A stretch of 19,065 nt of DNA from an uncultured Clostridium sp. (GTDB lineage Bacteria; Bacillota; Clostridia; Clostridiales; Clostridiaceae): positions 1 to 19,065 of the forward strand of contig NZ_CALEVF010000076.1 of assembly GCF_937920395.1 (NCBI RefSeq), in the 5' to 3' direction. A program made the position numbers and the translations under genes. Of this stretch, positions 14,839 to 19,065 are shown one piece after another. The notes under the pieces were generated by a model. It searched no databases and was not told the DNA's origin. It saw only the letters and a program-made list of their open reading frames with translations. Numbering within the stretch: the stretch's first letter is position 1; every line of letters begins with the position of its first letter.

Positions 14839-17287
14839 TGATAAGCTTTTAGAAATAGATTGTGCTGATGAATTCTCATTAACATTTAGTGGTGAAAGCA
14901 TAAATAAGAAAGTAAGAGATTTAAATATCAATATAAATACTGCAGCAACGCTTACAGTAGCCTTAGAATATAAAGATAAAGACAAAGTTACAGTGAAAGT
15001 AATTTGTGATAATGGTGAATTAGCAGAAGTTAATGGACCTAATGTTAAGCCTTGTTTTTATGAGAATGGAAAATATCAGCTCATCTTAGAAGTTAAAGAT
15101 GAAAGCCATTATGAAGTAATTCATATGGGCAGTAATTTAAATAATGTGTTTCAGAAAATAAGTAATTGTTACATTGGAATGATTGATTTTTCGTCGGATA
15201 TTGGTTTATCCAATTTTATAATTAATAAAGATGGAAAAGATATATTATCTATAGATATAGAGGTCTTTCCGTCTAAAATTGATTATCAAAAGGATTACCT
15301 GGATATTATGAATGAAGTAAATGACGAGATATATTCTTTAGCATTTGCCCTTATGGGTAAAACTTATTTAGAAACTAGGTTAGTGGATACTAAACATCAA
15401 ACCAATGCAGAATTTATTAGTATTTTGAGATGCATATTTGATGATTTAGAAGGAGCTATAAAAAGAATTATAGCAAATCCTAAGCACAACGTAGAAACTA
15501 TAGAATCTATAAGAAGAGTAGAAAAATCAAGAGTACCTTCTCGTAATACAATAGCTTATCTTAGAAAACATTCAGGCGTGCTTGTAGAAAATCGAAATGG
15601 ATTTATTAAAGGGAAAGATAAAAATTATATTGCAACAATGTTGGTAGATAAAAGAAAGATAACAACTATAGATATATATGAGAACAGATTTGTTAAGTAT
15701 ATGATAACAAATATTATAAAAAGACTAAATGTTGTTGTTAAAAATATAGTTATAAATATGATTAGTAATAAAGCCAGTAACAATGGTGACAATACTGATT
15801 ATAAAGTGGAATTACATAAGTTTTTAAAAAATAAGATATCTATATTAAATAAACATCTGAAAAATGGATTTAGTAATGTTAGCAATCTTACTGGTAAAAA
15901 AACTATGAGCTTAGTTTTTCAAATGGCTCCAGGGTATAGAGAAGTTTACAAAAAGTATATTATGCTAAGTAAGGGCCTTGCTTTAGGAGATGGACTTTAT
16001 CAAATGACTCCTAAAAAACTATATTTATTATATGAGATGTGGTGCTATATGAAAATACATCATATTCTCAGTGATTTAGGTTACACGGTAGAGGAATATG
16101 AAATATTAAAGTATAAGGATAATGGGTTCTATTTAACGTTATCCCAGGACTCACAGGCTAAGATGATTTATTCTAATAAAAAGAATAGGTTAGAGTTATG
16201 GTATAACAAGTCATATTCGTCGCCAACAACTAATCAAAGACCAGATACCGTGCTTAATATTAGAAATTTAAATAATAAAGAGGACAATAGAATTTATATA
16301 TTTGATGCTAAGTACAGAATTAATGTAGATGATAGTGGCGTTGTAGGTCCAGTTGAGGATGATATAAACGTTATGCATAGATATAGGGATGCAATAGTAT
16401 CAAAGCTTAGTAATGATGTTCAATTCAAATATGATACCTTTGGGGCCTATGTTATGTTTCCTTATGGAGATGAAGAAAAATTTAAAGAGCATGACTTCTA
16501 TAAGAGCATAGAAGAAGTTAATATAGGTGCTTTTCCTATGCTGCCGGGAAGTACAAAATTAATAACAAAGCAGCTAAAGAAAATAATAGAGCAATCACCA
16601 CTAGATGCAAGAAATGATAGGATAGTTATAGATGAGTATGACGATTATGGTAAGTTTAAGCATCTTAATGTAATGGTTGTTAATGTGAAAAATAAAGAGC
16701 ATTTAAAAGAGTATAAAGAAAATTTATTTTACCATATTCCAGTAGCAAGATTAAAAGAGGTTAGAGACTCAGTTGAGTATTTAGCATTTTATCAATCAAT
16801 AGAAAGCTTCAAAGGTGAGGGTGGAGTAAGATATTATGGAAAGATAGAAAAATGCTTAGAATATAAGAGAAAAGATTGCACTGAGCTTAAAGCAAGAGCT
16901 GGTACAGAGGATGATATATATTTAAGAATTAACTTAGAATCTATAAAAGAAGTTGATAATATAGTCCCAATTCAAACAGGAACTAGACTTGTAACATATA
17001 CAACTTTGTACCTTTTGAAAAATGCAGAAAATACTCATGAGCTAAAAGTAGGAAGCAGCTTAGAACTTCAGGTATATAAAATATTAAAAAAGGTAGCAAA
17101 AGAGAAAGCGGTTAAAATAAAGAAAATAGATAAAGACAAGGGTGCTACAACTAGTAAGAAAGATAAAGTGAGGGAGTATATTATTGGGGATGTGAAGGTA
17201 GAAATAGTAGATGGGAGTGGGATAAGGGCGAATGGTGTGGAAACTAGTGTGAAAGGATTAGAAGGGGATATTTTATTATTCCTATAA
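14813..17287 (+). CDS. DUF2357 / PD-(D/E)XK (McrC-role) nuclease
   Basis: An 824-residue partner of the McrB-like protein. The middle resembles DUF2357, with a long helical region including YLETRLVD and ILRCIFDDLEGAIKRII (about 180-225) and VEKSRVPSRNTIAYLRKH (240-257). The nuclease core of the PDDEXK_7/DUF524 type follows: NQRPDTVL with Asp478, then IYIFDAKYR with Asp498 and Lys500, i.e. a D...DxK site. The C-terminal 300 residues are unrecognised, with a lysine-rich segment near 755-785. E. coli McrC is only about 350 residues, so this belongs to the large McrC-like class. ATG 14813 is preferred over ATG 14807 because AGAGG at 14800-14804 is 8 bases before it. The overlap with the motor gene indicates coupled translation. 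Confidence 0.8.
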   Translation: MDLLHSGRNDKLLEIDCADEFSLTFSGESINKKVRDLNININTAATLTVALEYKDKDKVTVKVICDNGELAEVNGPNVKPCFYENGKYQLILEVKDESHYEVIHMGSNLNNVFQKISNCYIGMIDFSSDIGLSNFIINKDGKDILSIDIEVFPSKIDYQKDYLDIMNEVNDEIYSLAFALMGKTYLETRLVDTKHQTNAEFISILRCIFDDLEGAIKRIIANPKHNVETIESIRRVEKSRVPSRNTIAYLRKHSGVLVENRNGFIKGKDKNYIATMLVDKRKITTIDIYENRFVKYMITNIIKRLNVVVKNIVINMISNKASNNGDNTDYKVELHKFLKNKISILNKHLKNGFSNVSNLTGKKTMSLVFQMAPGYREVYKKYIMLSKGLALGDGLYQMTPKKLYLLYEMWCYMKIHHILSDLGYTVEEYEILKYKDNGFYLTLSQDSQAKMIYSNKKNRLELWYNKSYSSPTTNQRPDTVLNIRNLNNKEDNRIYIFDAKYRINVDDSGVVGPVEDDINVMHRYRDAIVSKLSNDVQFKYDTFGAYVMFPYGDEEKFKEHDFYKSIEEVNIGAFPMLPGSTKLITKQLKKIIEQSPLDARNDRIVIDEYDDYGKFKHLNVMVVNVKNKEHLKEYKENLFYHIPVARLKEVRDSVEYLAFYQSIESFKGEGGVRYYGKIEKCLEYKRKDCTELKARAGTEDDIYLRINLESIKEVDNIVPIQTGTRLVTYTTLYLLKNAENTHELKVGSSLELQVYKILKKVAKEKAVKIKKIDKDKGATTSKKDKVREYIIGDVKVEIVDGSGIRANGVETSVKGLEGDILLFL

Positions 17288-17335
17288 ATTTATAATGTAC
17301 AGTTTAGTCTAGAATAAAAAATTTGTATGCTTTGT

Positions 17336-17364
17336 TTGAAATTACATAATATATAATATATGAT
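17336..17364 (+). promoter_or_regulatory. Promoter of the AlbA_2 gene
   Basis: TTGAAA (17336-17341), a spacer of exactly 17 bases and TATGAT (17359-17364) lie 47 bases before the ATG at 17412. This is the best-formed sigma-A style promoter in the window. Confidence 0.55.
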
Positions 17365-17411
17365 ATAGTTACAGGGTTTAAATAAAAAATTTAGAGTGGA
17401 AGTTGATATAT

Positions 17412-18530
17412 ATGAAAGTTGAAAGAATAAAAGAAATTCTCAATGGTGGAGAAAGTATAACTGTTGAGTTCAAGCAAAGTAAAAATAAATTAAATAAAGA
17501 TGTTTTTGAATCGGTATGCGCATTTCTAAATCAAAATGGAGGACACTTATTTCTTGGTGTTGAAGATAAAGGTGGTATTGTAGGAATTAATCCAGAGGCA
17601 ATAGAGAAGGTTAAGAAGGAGTTTGTGACTTCTATGAATAATCCTCAAAAAATTAGCCCAACTTTTTATTTATCTGTCGAGGAAATAGAGATTGAAGGGA
17701 AAGTGGTTCTTTACATTTTTGTGCCAGAGAGTTCTCAGGTTCATAGGTGTAATGGGAAAATTTATGATAGAAATGAAGATGGAGATATCGACATCACTCA
17801 TAATACAAATCTCGTTTCAGAAATGTATATGAGAAAGCAGGGCACATATACAGAAAATCGCATTTTCCCATTTGCGGAAATATCTGAACTCAAGGCTGAA
17901 CTTTTAATAAAAGTTAGAAAAATGGCTGAAAATGAAAGATCAAATCATCCATGGAAGTCAATGAATGACCTAGAACTTTTAAAAAGTGCAGGCCTATTTC
18001 TTAAAGATCCCCAAAGTGGTAAAGAGGGCATCACTCTTGGAGGTATTCTCATTTTTGGAAATGAAGAGTTGATTCATGCAGCGTTGCCTCATTATAGAAC
18101 TGATGCTATTTTACGAAGAGTAAATTTAGATCGTTATGATGATAGGGATGATATTCGGTAAATCGGATGGGTGGATGAATTGGGATCAGGAGTCAGAAAT
18201 ATTTATAAATACAATAAGATATACTCTGGCGCTGAGCCTATTTTTATTGAAGGAGATATTTTTAAGACGATTATTCCGCTAACTTCGCAAGTTACCATGC
18301 AAGCTACCATGCAAGCTACCATGCAAGCTGATGAAGAAGTAAAAGATTTATTGGAATTTTGTGTGATACCAAGAAGCAGAAGTGAAATGCAAGGCTTCAT
18401 GGTTCTTGCTAATAGAGACTATTTCAGAAAGAATATTTTAAACCCTTTAATTAAAGGGGGATTATTGAAATTAACAATGCCAGATAAACCGACAAGCCCA
18501 AAACAAAAATATTATTCTAAGAAAAGATAA
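17412..18530 (+). pseudogene. Broken AlbA_2 (Schlafen-type) DNA-binding / ATPase protein gene
   Basis: The 5' part encodes an AlbA_2 domain: ESITVEFKQS (residues 12-21), VCAFLNQNGGHLFLGVEDKG (about 34-53), IYDRNEDGDI. It then has the usual linker, up to RYDDRDDIR. A TAA follows at 18159-18161. The same frame resumes immediately with IGWVDELGSGVRNIYKYNK, which normally sits 90-100 residues further on in intact relatives. The segment in between, the HATPase_c_4-like core with its N-box helix, is missing. So there is an internal deletion and a nonsense codon, with no frameshift. The 3' part keeps a T-M-Q-A repeat and a C-terminal winged-helix-like end. The start is ATG 17412, with GGAAG 9 bases upstream. 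A 249-residue AlbA_2 fragment may still be made. Intact members are usually about 450-500 residues. They are of uncertain role, often in defence or mobile islands. Confidence 0.8.
18294..18329 (+). repeat. Three perfect 12-bp tandem repeats (ACCATGCAAGCT)
   Basis: Units at 18294-18305, 18306-18317 and 18318-18329 are identical and encode TMQA three times in the pseudogene's 3' part. Intact relatives often carry QVTPQVT-type repeats at this point, so it is a known length-variable linker. Perfect identity suggests recent slippage. Confidence 0.9.
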
Positions 18531-18558
18531 TACTTTATATTCAAATGTTTTCTAGTAA

Positions 18559-18581
18559 GGCGATGACATCAAATCATCGCC
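18559..18581 (+). terminator. Hairpin after the AlbA_2 pseudogene
   Basis: GGCGATGA (18559-18566) and TCATCGCC (18574-18581) form a perfect 8-bp stem around CATCAAA, 29 bases after the stop codon. The T-run after it is poor (TAATTCATT), so termination may be incomplete. Confidence 0.5.
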
Positions 18582-18680
18582 TAATTCATTGTTGGAAGAT
18601 CAAATTTTTAATTAATGAGAGGTTAATCTATCATGTTAAAGCATTATTACTAGGTTAGAATCCTTTAAAATAACAAGGAT

Positions 18681-18725
18681 AAGGTCTACATTACACTTCC
18701 AGTAAACATATAGGACCTTTTGTTG
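18681..18725 (+). terminator. Second terminator-like hairpin
   Basis: AAGGTCTA (18681-18688) pairs with TAGGACCTT (18711-18719) with one bulge, followed by TTGTTG. A smaller stem, ATCCTT (18660-18665) with AAGGAT (18675-18680), abuts it. The tandem hairpins could be a read-through stop. The long loop lowers confidence. Confidence 0.4.
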
Positions 18726-18884
18726 TAGTTTTGCGAAAAAATTCTTAAACAATTACTAAAAATTTCTAATTATAGTAATATTGCAACTAAATATGAGATA
18801 TGTAATTAGCTTAGATCATTGATATATAAGGATTTATAAGTAATTAGTAAATTGCTGTTGTAATCTACTATAATTTTTGAAAAC

Positions 18885-18915
18885 AAAAGGGGAATCCAAT
18901 AATGAATTCCCTTTT
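18885..18915. terminator. Hairpin with A- and T-tracts, possibly bidirectional
   Basis: AAAAGGGG (18885-18892) and CCCTTTT (18909-18915) form the stem, extended by GAAT/ATTC with a bulge. Ts lie on the 3' side and As on the 5' side, so it could stop transcription from either direction. It precedes the last gene by 115 bases. Confidence 0.4.
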
Positions 18916-19029
18916 AATGTATACATATATCTGATTTGTTGACAAGTATATCATTTTATCATAATATTGTGGATAAAATGGTTTAATAAATTTAGACATA
19001 TATGGTGAGGATGAGGAAGGTGGGATAAA

Positions 19030-19065
19030 ATGCAAATATGTTGTACAAAGAAACTGCAAGATGAG
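19030..19065 (+). CDS. Start of a gene cut by the window edge (possibly DUF6933)
   Basis: Twelve codons (MQICCTKKLQDE) after a strong ribosome binding site, AGGAAGGTGGG at 19014-19024, five bases before the ATG. The start resembles the opening M-x-x-x-CTKKLxDEL of DUF6933 proteins as I remember them, but 12 residues are too few to be sure. Confidence 0.45.
   Translation, partial: MQICCTKKLQDE

Noticed and set aside
17283..17294. TATAAATTTATA, a perfect 12-bp palindrome at the end of the DUF2357 nuclease gene.
   Set aside because: A/T-only palindromes are common by chance in this composition. No loop and no T-run, so not a terminator.
18868..19059. Minus-strand open frame at the right edge.
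   Set aside because: Low-complexity product with Ser/Pro runs, no ribosome binding site. It lies over a terminator-like hairpin and the start of a better-supported + strand gene.
1..19065. CRISPR arrays, tRNA and rRNA genes, insertion sequences.
   Set aside because: No spaced direct repeats, no tRNA or rRNA signatures and no transposase-like reading frame seen on either strand. The group II intron end is the only mobile element supported.

Overview
The window is low-GC DNA, AT-rich in both genes and spacers. Ribosome binding sites are AGGAGG-like and there are occasional TTG starts. This fits a Firmicute, most likely a Clostridium or close relative; that assignment is inferred from composition and protein style only. 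All clear genes lie on the + strand. Almost everything recognisable belongs to DNA restriction, modification or phage defence, so this is a defence island with scars of rearrangement.

Layout. Positions 1-120 are the 3' end of a group II intron (domains V and VI). It interrupts a gene whose 3' exon (to 803) looks like the C-terminal part of a DUF262 (GmrSD-type) protein. A decayed spacer follows. At 1212-3697 there is a compact operon: a ribbon-helix-helix regulator with a palindrome over its promoter, then two overlapping C5-cytosine methyltransferases. The second carries an N-terminal cysteine cluster resembling the [4Fe-4S] loop of endonuclease III. After a strong terminator and a spacer with a long inverted repeat and gene remnants, 4464-12419 holds a four-gene operon: a GHKL/MORC-MutL-like ATPase, a Z1 helicase-like protein, a PD-(D/E)XK nuclease (DUF4420 type) and an AIPR protein. 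As I recall, this set is the one predicted from comparative genomics as a MORC/Z1/AIPR restriction system and later named Mza; C5 methyltransferases are known partners. At 12964-17287 there is a McrB-like AAA+ NTPase overlapping a DUF2357/PD-(D/E)XK (McrC-role) nuclease. At 17412-18530 lies a broken AlbA_2 (Schlafen-type) protein gene. Several hairpins follow, and the first 12 codons of another gene run off the right edge.

How the genes may work together. The methyltransferases would mark self DNA. The ATPase, Z1 motor, nuclease and AIPR protein would form the effector arm acting on unmarked DNA. The McrB/nuclease pair would attack DNA carrying a foreign modification. That pair sits beside two m5C methyltransferases, so its specificity must avoid their marks or the two must be regulated apart.

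The most unusual points are: (1) an in-frame, diverged tandem duplication of about 240 codons inside the Z1 protein, spanning the motif III region between the two helicase lobes; (2) the FeS-loop-like N-terminus on a C5 methyltransferase; (3) a palindrome at the regulator's promoter whose half-site recurs in the inverted repeat before the effector operon; (4) an AlbA_2 gene that lost its ATPase core through an internal deletion and gained an in-frame stop.
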